NCBI GenBank assembly: GCA_045133615.1
Contig: JBGUUQ010000070.1
Location: forward strand, 27,757 to 91,756
Source of the DNA: M3 sp045133615
Lineage (GTDB): Bacteria; Bacteroidota; Bacteroidia; Bacteroidales; Muribaculaceae
Length of the DNA stretch: 64,000 nucleotides
Direction: 5' to 3'
A program made the position numbers and the translations under genes. Every line of letters begins with the position of its first letter. Within the stretch, counting starts at the first letter, position 1. Shown here in pieces: positions 49,241-58,868 of the stretch. The notes beneath the pieces are model-generated. The model was not told where the DNA came from. It saw only the letters and a program-made list of their open reading frames with translations, and did not search any database.

Positions 49241-51865
49241 TTAAAATTCTTGTCCGAGCACGAAGTGGAAGTGGCTTCCGCCTTTAGTTCCGTAAACGGT
49301 GTCGAAACCGTATGCCCAGTCGATACCCATCATACCTACCATCGGGAGATAGATACGAACACCGGCACCGGCAGAACGTTTCATGTTGAACGGGGCGAAA
49401 TTTTTTACTTCTGTCCAAGAGTTACCGCCTTCTACGAATGCAAGACCATAGATGGTCGATGTGGGTTGCAACATGAACGGGAAGTGAAGTTCCATACCGA
49501 ATCGGGTGTAGGCGTAGCCTTCTTTACCCCACGGGGTGAATTGACCGTTGTCGTAACCGCGCAATCCGACTGTTTCTGTTGCATAGGTGTATGAACCGGT
49601 CATGCCGTCGCCACCGACATAGAATGTCTCAAACGGAGATTTGCGCCACTTGTTGTAAGAACCGAGAAGACCGAAATCGGCACGGGTCATCAACACGAGT
49701 GTCCATTGTCCGTTGGGGTCGGTGAGCGGGGTATATGTACGTGATTTGAAACGGAGTTTCCAGTACTCAATCCATTTGTACAATTTTTTCTTGGATTCTG
49801 TGGTATTCTCCTTGTAAAGTTTTTCCCAATCGGAATTGTCGAAAAGCGAGATGGGAGGAGTGGCTTGGAAGTTGAGGGAGAACATACTACCGCTACGAGT
49901 ATAAAGCGGGTTGTCGATACTGTTGCGCGACAACGTGAGACCAAGCGTGATAGAGTTTGATACGCCGTTGTTCATGTAATAGAGGTACTCCCAGTTTTTG
50001 AGGTTATACCACTGATAAGACAGGTCGGCTTGCAATGTAAACATATCGTCGGGCCAACTTAGACGCTTACCGAAACCAATGGTGACACCAATCATCTGGA
50101 GGAATTTGTTGGGGTCATATGCATTTTCAATGCTGTTTTGGTAGTAGTCGCTCGATGAGCCGTAGCCATATCCGTAGCCATATCCTCCATAGAGGTAGGG
50201 ATTCGACCAGTTGCTGTTGTAGTACGATGAGTTAATGCCGGTCTGACGGCTGTACCATGCCGATACCGATAGAGAGTTGGGGCGTTTACCGCCAAACCAC
50301 GGGTCGAGGAATGATATAGAGTAGGCTTGGTAGTATTTGGCATTTGTTTGAGCCGAGATTGTAAATGTCTGACCCTCTCCTTGAGGAATCAAGCCTTTGT
50401 ATGAACCGGGGTTGAAGAGGTTTTTGATAGAGAAGTTTGTAAACTTCAAGCTGGCTTTACCAATCACACCTGTCTGTCCCCATCCGAATGAAAGTTCTAC
50501 TTGGTCGTTGGCTTTTGATTCGAGATTGAAAAGAATGTCAACAGTACCGTTTTCTTCATCCGGTTCGGGACGGATGTCCATATTTTCGGGGTTGAAGTGT
50601 CCGGTCATTGCAATTTCACGGGCCGAGCGCATCAAGTCGCTCTTAGAGAAAAGTTCACCGGGTTTTACGCGGAGTTCGCGACGGATTACTTTTTCATATA
50701 GGCGGTCGTTACCATTTATAATGACTTTGTTAATACGGGCTTGTGGACCTTCAAACAAGCGCATTTCAAGGTCGATGGAGTCTCCCTTGATATTGCGTTC
50801 GATGGGAACGAGGTTGAAGAACAGGTAGCCGCGGTCCATGTATAGATTCGACACGGCATCATCATCTTCTGTCATACGTTTGTTGAGAAGTTTTTGGTTA
50901 TACACTTCTCCGGGATACACGCCGAGATAGTTGCTGAGGTCGTCGGACGAGAATATGGTATTTCCTACCCAATTGATGTCGCGAATGTAGTATTTCTGAC
51001 CTTCTTCAAGGGTGATATATACGTCAACTTTTTTCTCATCGTATTTGGCAACACTGTCGCTGATGATTTTAGCGTCACGATACCCCTTTTCGTTGTATTT
51101 TTGAATGATGCGGTTTAGGTCGTCTTGATAGTCGCTTTCAACGAATTTTTTCTGCTTGAAAAGGTTGAGGATATTACCATTTTCGTTGGTCTTTTTCATT
51201 GCACCTTTTACGGCACGGTCGTTGAGAGCCTCATTGCCGTCGATATAGATTTTGTGGACTTTGATTTTATCGTGCTTGTCAACGTAGATGTCGATAATCA
51301 TTTCATTTTCATGAGAAAGGTCTTCTCTTTGCTCGATTTTGACATCAGCATTGCCGAATCCTTTACCCGAAAAATATCCTTTGATAATGTCGGTGGCGCG
51401 GTTTATGATGTTTTGCGTGATTTGATTGCCTTTCATCAGTTGGAGACGTTCCTGAAGGTCATCGCGCTCTCCCTTTTTGACACCGTAATAATGGATTTCA
51501 GATATGCGCGGTTGGGGACGGAGTGCAAATTCCACCCATGCCTTGTCTCCGTAAATCTTGGTTATCTTAATCTGAATTTTGGAGAACAATTGTTGGCGCC
51601 AAAAGCGTTTGGCTATAGCATTCCATTCATCGCCGGGGATTTCGAGACGGTCGCCGACGTTCAATCCTGAATAGTTGAGGATATTTTGGTCGCTATATCC
51701 ATCTGCTCCGGTGATTTCTATGCCTGCAATTTCGTATGTGCGAGGCACTCCCGTAAACAGGATGTTGGGATTGTAGATAGTATCGGTGACTTCTTGCGCC
51801 GACGTTGATGTTGCCGCAAGAGTGAAGAATGCAATCAGAATGAATAGCTTACGCATAATTGTCAT
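49241..51865 (-). CDS. bamA: Outer membrane protein assembly factor BamA
   Basis: Essential outer-membrane insertase. The 874 residues show a signal peptide (to about 23, TSTSAQ), POTRA repeats (about 45-420) and an Omp85 16-strand barrel; the late VGLRGYDNGQF region corresponds to the loop-6 VRGY/F motif (here LRGYD) and the end is FHFVLGQEF with terminal Phe. A low-complexity Tyr/Gly run (YGGYGYGYGYGSSSDYY) sits in a barrel loop near residue 565. A second ATG three codons later (51856) is equally good. It follows uppS by 9 bases. Confidence 0.95.
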   Translation of the reverse strand: MTIMRKLFILIAFFTLAATSTSAQEVTDTIYNPNILFTGVPRTYEIAGIEITGADGYSDQNILNYSGLNVGDRLEIPGDEWNAIAKRFWRQQLFSKIQIKITKIYGDKAWVEFALRPQPRISEIHYYGVKKGERDDLQERLQLMKGNQITQNIINRATDIIKGYFSGKGFGNADVKIEQREDLSHENEMIIDIYVDKHDKIKVHKIYIDGNEALNDRAVKGAMKKTNENGNILNLFKQKKFVESDYQDDLNRIIQKYNEKGYRDAKIISDSVAKYDEKKVDVYITLEEGQKYYIRDINWVGNTIFSSDDLSNYLGVYPGEVYNQKLLNKRMTEDDDAVSNLYMDRGYLFFNLVPIERNIKGDSIDLEMRLFEGPQARINKVIINGNDRLYEKVIRRELRVKPGELFSKSDLMRSAREIAMTGHFNPENMDIRPEPDEENGTVDILFNLESKANDQVELSFGWGQTGVIGKASLKFTNFSIKNLFNPGSYKGLIPQGEGQTFTISAQTNAKYYQAYSISFLDPWFGGKRPNSLSVSAWYSRQTGINSSYYNSNWSNPYLYGGYGYGYGYGSSSDYYQNSIENAYDPNKFLQMIGVTIGFGKRLSWPDDMFTLQADLSYQWYNLKNWEYLYYMNNGVSNSITLGLTLSRNSIDNPLYTRSGSMFSLNFQATPPISLFDNSDWEKLYKENTTESKKKLYKWIEYWKLRFKSRTYTPLTDPNGQWTLVLMTRADFGLLGSYNKWRKSPFETFYVGGDGMTGSYTYATETVGLRGYDNGQFTPWGKEGYAYTRFGMELHFPFMLQPTSTIYGLAFVEGGNSWTEVKNFAPFNMKRSAGAGVRIYLPMVGMMGIDWAYGFDTVYGTKGGSHFHFVLGQEF

Positions 51866-51874
51866 TGGATAGTC

Positions 51875-52615
51875 TTATTTTAATTGTTCGCTCGTTTTGC
51901 CGAATCGGCGTTCGCGCGATTGATATTCGAGAATAGCTTCGCAGAAATTGTCTTTGCTGAAATCGGGCCAATAAATGGGTGTAAGATAGATTTCTGCATA
52001 GGCAATCTGCCAAAGTAAAAAGTTGCTTATACGGGAATCTCCGCCTGAACGTATGAGCAGGTCGGGATCCGGCATGGCATGGGTGGATAAGTGGTCGGCA
52101 ATAACCGTATCGTCAATCTCTTCGGGCTTTATTTCTCCCGACAGGGTTTTGTGTGCGATGGCTTTTGCTGCCTCTGTTATTTCCCAGCGAGCCGAGTAGC
52201 TCAATGCAAGGCAAAGTGTCAGACCGGTGCAATGAGATGTGTCGCGCATGCATTGGCACAGGCGGTCGTAGCTTTCGCGTGGCATGCGTGAAAAATCGCC
52301 AATCATGGTGAGACTGACGTTGTTTTTTATCAAGTCGGGAGTTTCGCGTTCGATGGCAACCACAATCAGGTGCATCAAAGCATCTACTTCCTCTTTTGGT
52401 CGATTCCAGTTTTCAGTTGAAAATGCATAAAGTGTGAGATATTTCACTCCCAACTCCGATGCAATTTCCGTGACACGGCGTACGGTGTTTACTCCCTCTA
52501 CGTGTCCGTAGGAGCGATCGAGTCCGCGGGCTTTGGCCCACCGCCCGTTTCCATCCATAATGATGGCTACGTGCTTAGGCATTCGTGAGCGGTCTATTTG
52601 GTCGATGAGTGACAT
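51875..52615 (-). CDS. uppS: Isoprenyl transferase (undecaprenyl diphosphate synthase)
   Basis: Makes the C55 lipid carrier for cell-wall and surface glycans by cis-prenyl elongation. The 246-residue protein has MDGNGRWAKARG with catalytic Asp21, the SFSTENW-type motif (here AFSTENWNRP), and the C-terminal RSGGDSRISNFLLWQ and ERRFGK motifs. Complete. It lies between the DUF6089 gene and bamA, the common Bacteroidales envelope cluster order. Confidence 0.96.
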   Translation of the reverse strand: MSLIDQIDRSRMPKHVAIIMDGNGRWAKARGLDRSYGHVEGVNTVRRVTEIASELGVKYLTLYAFSTENWNRPKEEVDALMHLIVVAIERETPDLIKNNVSLTMIGDFSRMPRESYDRLCQCMRDTSHCTGLTLCLALSYSARWEITEAAKAIAHKTLSGEIKPEEIDDTVIADHLSTHAMPDPDLLIRSGGDSRISNFLLWQIAYAEIYLTPIYWPDFSKDNFCEAILEYQSRERRFGKTSEQLK

Positions 52616-52636
52616 ATCGTGTAATATCTCAGATTG

Positions 52637-53326
52637 TTAATCTTCATAATAGCAGGCGACACATCGCTTGCCAAATTCGTAACTGATAGAAACCATCAGC
52701 GATGAGTGCCAATCGGTGTTGCGGATAAACGAATTTTTGATGGTGTAGATGTCGGACAATTCTTTGCCGTCGACATTATCGCCAAACACTTTCGTCATAG
52801 TGAACTCCACTCCGAGGTTGATGCGCGGTTTTAATTTGAATTTCAACCCTACGCTCATCGGCATGCTCATAGCTATATAGGTGTCGTCGTCTGTGCTTGC
52901 CAATGTAGCTCCGACTCCGATTGCAAAATATGGTGTCCAACGACGGAGTTTTTTATAAGTTTCGCCGATACCATAGCTGAAGAAGTTGGCTTCGGCGCGA
53001 ACGCCTATGTCGTAGGCTGTCGATGAAAATTCATACGTTTTTCCATCGGGAAATACGTTTTCCATATCGGCACTATTACCGCTGAGTGATAGGGTGGAAA
53101 CCATACCTCTCAAAGCCCAGCGGGTGTCGATGAGATAGCGCATGGATATAGCTCCGGCAAATCCGGGATTACTGAATACGTTGCTGCTGTTTGCTTCTCC
53201 GATATAGCCACTCATGCCGAGCGAGACGCCTACATCCCATTTGTAGGCCTCTTCTTGTGCTTTGACCGGCATCGCTGATGCAGTCGCAAGCAATACGGTG
53301 ATTATGGCTATGATCGTCCGCTTCAT
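52637..53326 (-). CDS. DUF6089-type outer membrane beta-barrel protein
   Basis: Small exported barrel protein of 229 residues; function unknown. Signal peptide about 1-23 (SAMPVKAQ), then alternating strands typical of an 8-10-strand barrel (WDVGVSLGMSGYIGEANSSN; AISMRYLIDTRWALRG; PYFAIGVGATLAST). The C-terminus CVACYYED is unusual in having two cysteines after the last strand. Family members lie just upstream of uppS-bamA in Bacteroidales, hinting at envelope biogenesis. It starts 6 bases after the DUF6242 stop. Confidence 0.75.
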   Translation of the reverse strand: MKRTIIAIITVLLATASAMPVKAQEEAYKWDVGVSLGMSGYIGEANSSNVFSNPGFAGAISMRYLIDTRWALRGMVSTLSLSGNSADMENVFPDGKTYEFSSTAYDIGVRAEANFFSYGIGETYKKLRRWTPYFAIGVGATLASTDDDTYIAMSMPMSVGLKFKLKPRINLGVEFTMTKVFGDNVDGKELSDIYTIKNSFIRNTDWHSSLMVSISYEFGKRCVACYYED

Positions 53327-53332
53327 GCCGTG

Positions 53333-54850
53333 TTAGATTACGGGTTTGAATGTCAGACGATTGATTACTCCGCGCCATACACTGTTGTAAAGGTCGCCAT
53401 TGGCATTTACACCTCCGAAAAGGTAGATGTAGGGACATTCCCATTCAGTGACCGGGGTAGTGGCTCTTGAGAGTTCGCTATCAGCTATGTACCACCACAT
53501 CGGAACCGGACGAGAGGGATAGCTTTTCCACACCGAGGAGTTACGGGCATATATAGTTTCGCTGAATACAAGTGCTTGCGCTTCTGCAAATGAGGGGATA
53601 TATTCGGGCAGTTGCATTACGTCGTCGCCAAGATGCCAGTGGGTTCCGCCATCAAACGATACATATATGTTGCGGGAAATAGTGCCGTCGGCATCACGTC
53701 CTCCCATAGCAATCCAAGTGCTGTGTTTTGTTACTGTCCAATTGCTGGTATGGGTTTTGTAACAGAAATAGGGGAAGAGTGTCATATCTTCAAGCGCGGG
53801 GAGGTCGGATGTGTTGATTTCCAACCATGAGTTTCCGTCAAATCCCCAAGTGGTGTTGGAGAGTTGCCCGTCGGCAGTGCGTCCGCCTGTGATTATGGCT
53901 TGAGGGGTGTCGCTCCATTCGGTGGTGAATGTTATCATCGGGCTTACACCTGAAACGGGGAATGTGTCATCGATTTTTGAAACGCACGCGGTTGTAGATG
54001 CAGGGTATGCGGCGTGATAGTAATTGCCATCATGTTTTTCGATACCGATGATGCCTGATTGGAATTTTCCGAAAATAGTAGTCCAGTTCACTCCGCAATC
54101 ATTCCATGATGAGCCGTCGGCCGATGAATAAAGGTTGCCGTCGGTGTCGAGGATGTATAGAACATCGTCAGTTGCTGTGAGCGACTTAACGTCGGGGGTG
54201 AATCCGAATGTCACTTCGGCGATTTCCCATCCGTCGAATGCCGGATTGTCGATTGTTGCAATGGTGTAGTTGCTGCCGTCGGTGGCAAGGCAGAGTGCTT
54301 GCCCGTTGTATTCGACTGCTTTTTGTGCTGTCGGGTTGGAAATCGTGGTCGGCAGATTGCGCATCGCGATTTGATTCCAATATAGCGAGTCGGGCTTTGT
54401 CTGATGAACGTTGACGCTTACATTGTATTTTCGTTCGGTCAGAGCATCGGCCGATACGACACGAAGCACTACGTTTCCGGAAAAGTCGATTGTGTCGTCG
54501 GGGTTGGTGAGATAGTTGAACGTGGTGTCGTTTTGTAATTTTGCATTGCTGATGATGAGTTCGACTACGCTGCTGCTGCCGAGAGAAATGCTCGGAACGA
54601 TTTTAGTCACGTTAGTGCCGAATGGAAGAGAGTCGGCATTGTATATGCGGGAGCCTTCCAAATCGATGGTGAAAAACACCGAGTCGAGATTGGATAATAC
54701 GTCATCATCTTCTTTAAGAGAGAATGCGGTCACGCGTGCGCTTCCCGACAAAATTTCTTCGTACGATGAATCGTCGGAGTCAGAGTTGCATGCGTAAACA
54801 GATGTCAGCACAATGGCTGAAAATAAGTATAGTGAAACTTTTTTGAGCAT
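53333..54850 (-). CDS. DUF6242-like lipoprotein with beta-propeller-like body
   Basis: Lipoprotein of 505 residues with Cys21 as lipobox residue (SVYAC|NSDSDDSS), with an acidic Ser/Asp run that suggests surface export. Residues about 35-145 form a beta-sandwich (VTAFSLKEDDDVLSNLDSVF); the rest contains repeated blade-like segments (LTATDDVLYILDTDGNLYSS; AIITGGRTADGQLSNTTWGF; YIYLFGGVNANGDLYNSVW), like kelch or BNR propellers. Role unknown; being at the head of the uppS-bamA transcript suggests an envelope-related job. A -7 box (TAAATTTG, 54872-54879) lies 21 bases upstream. Confidence 0.72.
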   Translation of the reverse strand: MLKKVSLYLFSAIVLTSVYACNSDSDDSSYEEILSGSARVTAFSLKEDDDVLSNLDSVFFTIDLEGSRIYNADSLPFGTNVTKIVPSISLGSSSVVELIISNAKLQNDTTFNYLTNPDDTIDFSGNVVLRVVSADALTERKYNVSVNVHQTKPDSLYWNQIAMRNLPTTISNPTAQKAVEYNGQALCLATDGSNYTIATIDNPAFDGWEIAEVTFGFTPDVKSLTATDDVLYILDTDGNLYSSADGSSWNDCGVNWTTIFGKFQSGIIGIEKHDGNYYHAAYPASTTACVSKIDDTFPVSGVSPMITFTTEWSDTPQAIITGGRTADGQLSNTTWGFDGNSWLEINTSDLPALEDMTLFPYFCYKTHTSNWTVTKHSTWIAMGGRDADGTISRNIYVSFDGGTHWHLGDDVMQLPEYIPSFAEAQALVFSETIYARNSSVWKSYPSRPVPMWWYIADSELSRATTPVTEWECPYIYLFGGVNANGDLYNSVWRGVINRLTFKPVI

Positions 54851-54871
54851 AAGGCATTATATTTCAAACTG

Positions 54872-54879
54872 CAAATTTA
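54872..54879 (-). promoter_or_regulatory. -7 box of the DUF6242-DUF6089-uppS-bamA operon
   Basis: Minus-strand TAAATTTG; no clear -33 TTTG at 19-21 bases. Confidence 0.5.
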
Positions 54880-54991
54880 GCAACAATTTCATTAACTTAA
54901 TGACCAATAGTGCTAAAAAAGCTAATAAACACAATGAAAAACCGCCGTAAAATTAAAAAATCCGCTATAAACGTATGTTTCATAATAGACG

Positions 54992-55016
54992 AAAACCGCT
55001 TTGATGGAGCGGTTTT
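54992..55016 (-). terminator. Terminator overlapping the pgeF stop codon
   Basis: Arms AAAACCGCT (54992-55000) and AGCGGTTTT (55008-55016), loop of 7 bases. Two bases of the pgeF stop codon are in the stem. Confidence 0.7.
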
Positions 55017-55815
55017 AGAGCTTTTTAACGGACGATAGGGCTATGGCGGTGAAAATGCGACCTGATTTGATGCCGAGTCGGCGGGCGGAGAAAAATTGGT
55101 CGGGATGACATCGGGTGCAGGCTTTGGGCATCGCTATTTTTGTCGGGGTGACACCTGCCGATACGATGTCGTCGCGGCATAGTCCCGGAAGGTCGATATG
55201 CGCTTTCCCTGTTGCGGGATTGCGAAATGTGTGTCGGTCGATGTCGAATCCGTTGGCGCGGAACTGCTCGGCGACCTCGTCGCCCACTTCAAAACAGTCG
55301 GCACATATACATGGCCCCATGGCGGCGTCAATCCTTTTGGTAGAAGTTCCCAATCGCACCATTTCGTTTACTGTAGCCGAGGCAATCCGTCGTACGGCAC
55401 CTTTCCAGCCGGCATGTGCGACGGCAATGACACCGGCAGAGGGGTCGACGAATAAGATTGGGACGCAATCGGCTGTGTTGATGCCGATTACTATATCTTT
55501 CATCGTTGTCACGATAGCATCTGTGTCGTCAAGTGCTTTTTGGGGTAGAGATGTGATGGTGGCGATGTTGATGGAATGCGTCTGTCGCGGGACGATGAGC
55601 CGGTTCTCGGTAATGCCGAGTGCATCGCATAGCCGCGAGCGACATTCGACAATATGGCTGTCGTTGTCGCCGGTGTAATGGCAGATGTTGAAATCGCTGT
55701 AAGGATCGTCGGCGTGCGATTTGCCACGAGTGGTGTGGAATGCTACCACATCGTCGCCGAGATGTATGTGACGGATGAAATCAGTCGCTGAAGTCGATAG
55801 GTTCGGTATCTTCAT
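55015..55815 (-). CDS. pgeF: Peptidoglycan editing factor / multicopper polyphenol oxidase-like
   Basis: YfiH/PgeF (DUF152) family protein; members remove mis-incorporated L-Ser from peptidoglycan precursors, and others show purine nucleoside phosphorylase activity. The ATG at 55815 (MKIPNLSTSATDFIRH) gives 266 residues; the longer frame begins with GTG. Zinc/copper-type residues are in VPRQTHS, TADCVPILF, VAHAGWKGAVRRI and MGPCICADCFEVG. The start lies inside the 3' end of obgE (35-base overlap in another frame), so the two are translationally linked. Confidence 0.92.
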   Translation of the reverse strand: MKIPNLSTSATDFIRHIHLGDDVVAFHTTRGKSHADDPYSDFNICHYTGDNDSHIVECRSRLCDALGITENRLIVPRQTHSINIATITSLPQKALDDTDAIVTTMKDIVIGINTADCVPILFVDPSAGVIAVAHAGWKGAVRRIASATVNEMVRLGTSTKRIDAAMGPCICADCFEVGDEVAEQFRANGFDIDRHTFRNPATGKAHIDLPGLCRDDIVSAGVTPTKIAMPKACTRCHPDQFFSARRLGIKSGRIFTAIALSSVKKL

Positions 55816-56980
55816 CCCAGTCGTAGTCGAAATCCTCACCCCATTCGTCTTCGCTGTATTCCTGCAAATCCGGTTCTTCTTCCGGCTCTATCGGAGCATT
55901 TTCGAATATGAATTCATCCTCTTCACGCACACGATGGTGTCCGTCGAGCGGACGGTGGGTGATTGTGGTCGGTTCGATGCGGTTGCTTTCGTCGGTGATG
56001 GCTCTCCAAAGCATATCTTTCAATGCGGAAATACCGAATCCGGAGACCGATGAAATGAATACGTGAGGCAGATCGTCGGGCAGATCATTTTCGATTTCGG
56101 CAATGAGTTCGTCGTCGAGCATATCGCTCTTCGATATGGCGAGAACTCGCTGCTTGTCCATCAGTTCGGGGTTGAAGTGCGCTAATTCGTTGAGCAGAAT
56201 CTCATATTCGCGGCGAATATCGTCGGCATCGGCGGGTACCATAAACAGCAGCACTGCATTTCGCTCGATATGGCGCAAAAATCGCAGACCGAGCCCTTTT
56301 CCTTCGCTTGCACCTTCGATGATGCCGGGGATGTCGGCCATCACAAACGAGCGGTTGTCGCGGTAGGATACGATGCCGAGTTGAGGTTCCATTGTGGTAA
56401 ACGGATAGTCGGCTATCTTCGGACGAGCGGCAGATACTGACGACAAAAGCGTGGATTTACCCGCATTCGGAAATCCCACAAGACCTACGTCGGCAAGGAG
56501 CTTCAATTCGAGGATTACTGTCTTTTCGATTGCCGGCTCTCCGGGTTGAGCGTAGCGGGGAGTGCGGTTGGTGGCAGATTTGAAATGCCAATTTCCGAGT
56601 CCGCCGCGACCACCGCGAAGGAGTTTCACTTCTTCGCCGTCGTCGGTCACTTCGCATAGGAAATCGCCGGTTTCGGCATCAAACACCACTGTTCCGCAAG
56701 GCACTTCGATAATCTTGTCTTCACCATCTTTGCCGAAACTGCGACCGCCCGACCCGCTTTGTCCGTTGCCGGCAAAGACGTGGCGTTGGTATTTCAGCGG
56801 GAGCAGTGTCCACATGTTTTTATTGCCTCGGAGGATGATATGTCCGCCGCGACCGCCGTCGCCACCGTCAGGTCCCCCTTTGGGAACATATTTGGCGCGG
56901 TAGAAATGACGTGAGCCGGCTCCTCCTTTTCCGGAGCGGCACTGTATCTTTACGTAGTCGATGAAGTTGGATTCTGCCAT
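55781..56980 (-). CDS. obgE: Obg-family GTPase
   Basis: Essential GTPase of late 50S assembly and stress control. The 399 residues have the glycine-rich Obg fold (about 1-160; SGKGGAGSRHF, GGPDGGDGGRGGH), the G domain with P-loop GFPNAGKST and DIPGIIEGA, NKSD-type motif present as AISKSD, and a strongly acidic C-terminal tail (about 350-399) in place of an OCT domain. It is the first gene of the obgE-pgeF pair, with an exact consensus promoter 19 bases upstream. Note that adk, a frequent neighbour, is absent here. Confidence 0.96.
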   Translation of the reverse strand: MAESNFIDYVKIQCRSGKGGAGSRHFYRAKYVPKGGPDGGDGGRGGHIILRGNKNMWTLLPLKYQRHVFAGNGQSGSGGRSFGKDGEDKIIEVPCGTVVFDAETGDFLCEVTDDGEEVKLLRGGRGGLGNWHFKSATNRTPRYAQPGEPAIEKTVILELKLLADVGLVGFPNAGKSTLLSSVSAARPKIADYPFTTMEPQLGIVSYRDNRSFVMADIPGIIEGASEGKGLGLRFLRHIERNAVLLFMVPADADDIRREYEILLNELAHFNPELMDKQRVLAISKSDMLDDELIAEIENDLPDDLPHVFISSVSGFGISALKDMLWRAITDESNRIEPTTITHRPLDGHHRVREEDEFIFENAPIEPEEEPDLQEYSEDEWGEDFDYDWDEDTEPIDFSD

Positions 56981-56999
56981 AGATGTCTTAAATTAGCTG

Positions 57000-57030
57000 C
57001 AAAATTAGCGAAAAACTCTCCAATATCAAA
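57000..57030 (-). promoter_or_regulatory. Promoter of obgE-pgeF
   Basis: Minus-strand TTTG (57027-57030), 19 bases, TAATTTTG (57000-57007): exact consensus; leader about 14 bases. Confidence 0.82.
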
Positions 57031-57108
57031 GTCGCAATCGCATCTCTTCGAGTGGCAGCCGTGAAATGTCGGCATTGGAAACGGCTGTTCCGCGGCTTGC
57101 GGAGGGTG

Positions 57109-58167
57109 TCAGACCTCGGTATTCCACTTTCCGAGTTGAGCCATCAATTGTTCGGCTTGACGGAAGTCGGCGGGTGAGCCGATGTCAATCCAAGTGCCGT
57201 TGATGGGGAAGTAGGTGACTTTGGCACCGGAAGCGATGGCTTGCTCCACAAAGTCGGGGGCATCGATGCGTTCGCCGGGGGTTATCGCGTCAAACAATCG
57301 ATTGTTGATGAGGTATATGCCGGCGTTGGCCTGATATGTGAATGTCGGTTTCTCTTCCAGTGATTTTATGGCATTGCCGTCGGTGTGGAAGATGGCAAAC
57401 GGCACCGACACGATATACGGAATCGATGCGATGGTGATGTCGGCCTGTTCCGACAAATGATGAAGATACATCTCTTCGTATGAAACGTTGGTGAGCAGGT
57501 CGGAGTTCATGACGAGAGTCACATTTCCGATTCCTCTCGGTACCAACGCTGCCGACCCGATAGTGCCGAGCGGAGCAGGTTCGCGCACGCAGCGTACGTC
57601 GACACCGGCCACCGGTGTCGAAAAATGTTCGTGCAACTGCTCGGCGAGGTAGTTGGTGGTGACGGAAATGTCGCTGATGCCGCATGTGGCGAGGGCTTCG
57701 ATGTTGTAGTCGATGATTGCCTTGCCTCCGATGTTGAGGAGCGGTTTGGGGGTGGTGAGTGTCATCGGGCGTAGACGTTCCCCCTTGCCGCCTGCCATCA
57801 GGATGGCACGTATGGGTAAAACCGTATGTATGGTTGTGAGGTCGTAGAGACGTGCGATGCGTCCCTCCTTGTCGAGATGAGGCACGAGTGTGAAGCCTCC
57901 TTTGCGGAATGTGCGCAGCATCTTCAGGTCGGCTTCGTCGCCACGCAGACATTTGAAGTCGCGATGCATTACGTCGGCCACCGGTGTGCCGAGAGTGGCT
58001 CCGCGGAGCAGGCTCCGGCGGATATCGCCGTCGGTAAGAGTTCCCACCATGCGCGAGTCGGAGTCGATGACCATCAAGGTCATCACACCGCCGGATAGTT
58101 CGTTGAGGCGGGCGAGGGCATCGAGCAGCGATGCCGATGATGAGATGATATGCTTATCGTCTGTCAT
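57109..58167 (-). CDS. CBS-domain sugar nucleotidyltransferase (PtmE-like)
   Basis: Fusion of an N-terminal CBS pair (about 5-115; TLTDGDIRRSLLRG) with a nucleotidyltransferase domain (about 120-345; ILMAGGKGERLRPMTLTTPKP). This architecture is that of PtmE-type glucosamine-1-phosphate guanylyltransferases in the legionaminic acid pathway, which make GDP-GlcN; other nucleotidyltransferases of surface-sugar clusters share it. The 352-residue length is complete. It overlaps the cytidylyltransferase gene by 4 bases. The DNA here is visibly richer in G+C than neighbouring regions. The exact sugar is inferred from the neighbours. Confidence 0.8.
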   Translation of the reverse strand: MTDDKHIISSSASLLDALARLNELSGGVMTLMVIDSDSRMVGTLTDGDIRRSLLRGATLGTPVADVMHRDFKCLRGDEADLKMLRTFRKGGFTLVPHLDKEGRIARLYDLTTIHTVLPIRAILMAGGKGERLRPMTLTTPKPLLNIGGKAIIDYNIEALATCGISDISVTTNYLAEQLHEHFSTPVAGVDVRCVREPAPLGTIGSAALVPRGIGNVTLVMNSDLLTNVSYEEMYLHHLSEQADITIASIPYIVSVPFAIFHTDGNAIKSLEEKPTFTYQANAGIYLINNRLFDAITPGERIDAPDFVEQAIASGAKVTYFPINGTWIDIGSPADFRQAEQLMAQLGKWNTEV

Positions 58168-58868
58168 GGTTGCAGCGGGTTAGAGTTCAGTAATGTTTCG
58201 GCAATCAGCCAATCCATCGGGGTGTCGAGGTCGATGCTGCGGCTGCGGGGCATCTCTACGGCGACGCGGCGGGGGAATGCTCCGAGGGGCATGCAGCGGA
58301 TGGAATCGGGGTTGATGACGTAGACAGCTCCGTTATATTCCCACGCCGGCGGTGCATCTTGTCGGCGCGTATATAGGCCGTCCCCTTTCGATACGTGAAG
58401 ATAGCCGTCGGCATCGGTCTCGAAGCAGTTGTAGTAGGGGTTGCATGCTGCTTCCTTGACGGAAACCACCATGTCGATGTCGTGGGTGTAGCGGTCGAGG
58501 CAACGCTGCACGTCGTCGACTGTCCGCAACGGTGATGTGGGCTGAAGTAGCACTACGCAGTCGAATCTCCCACCACGCGCTTCGTAGAAATCCATCGCGT
58601 CGATGATGACTTCGCGGGAGCCGGCAGTGTCGGTCGCCAGTTCGGCGGGGCGCATATAGGGTACATCCAAGCCGAGACTGCGAGCCACGTCGGCAATCTC
58701 TTCATCGTCGGTCGACAGGCAGATGCGGTCGGGCGATGCAAGGCTGAGGGCTACGTCGATGGAGTAGCCGATGAGCGGATGACCGGCGAGCGGTTTGATG
58801 TTTTTGCGGGGAATCCCTTTGGAGCCTCCGCGCGCGGGTATTATATATAGAGGTGTGAAATTGTTCAT
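58164..58868 (-). CDS. CMP-nonulosonic acid cytidylyltransferase (NeuA/LegF-like)
   Basis: Activates a nine-carbon sialic-type sugar with CTP. The 234-residue protein shows the family start YIIPARGGSKGIPRKNIKPL, then STDDEEIADVARSLG, LLQPTSPLRT and a late IDLDTPMDWLIAE. All recognised motifs are intact. It lies between the epimerase and the CBS nucleotidyltransferase with 4-base overlaps on both sides, so the three are one translationally coupled unit. Sialic, legionaminic or pseudaminic specificity cannot be told by eye. Confidence 0.88.
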   Translation of the reverse strand: MNNFTPLYIIPARGGSKGIPRKNIKPLAGHPLIGYSIDVALSLASPDRICLSTDDEEIADVARSLGLDVPYMRPAELATDTAGSREVIIDAMDFYEARGGRFDCVVLLQPTSPLRTVDDVQRCLDRYTHDIDMVVSVKEAACNPYYNCFETDADGYLHVSKGDGLYTRRQDAPPAWEYNGAVYVINPDSIRCMPLGAFPRRVAVEMPRSRSIDLDTPMDWLIAETLLNSNPLQP

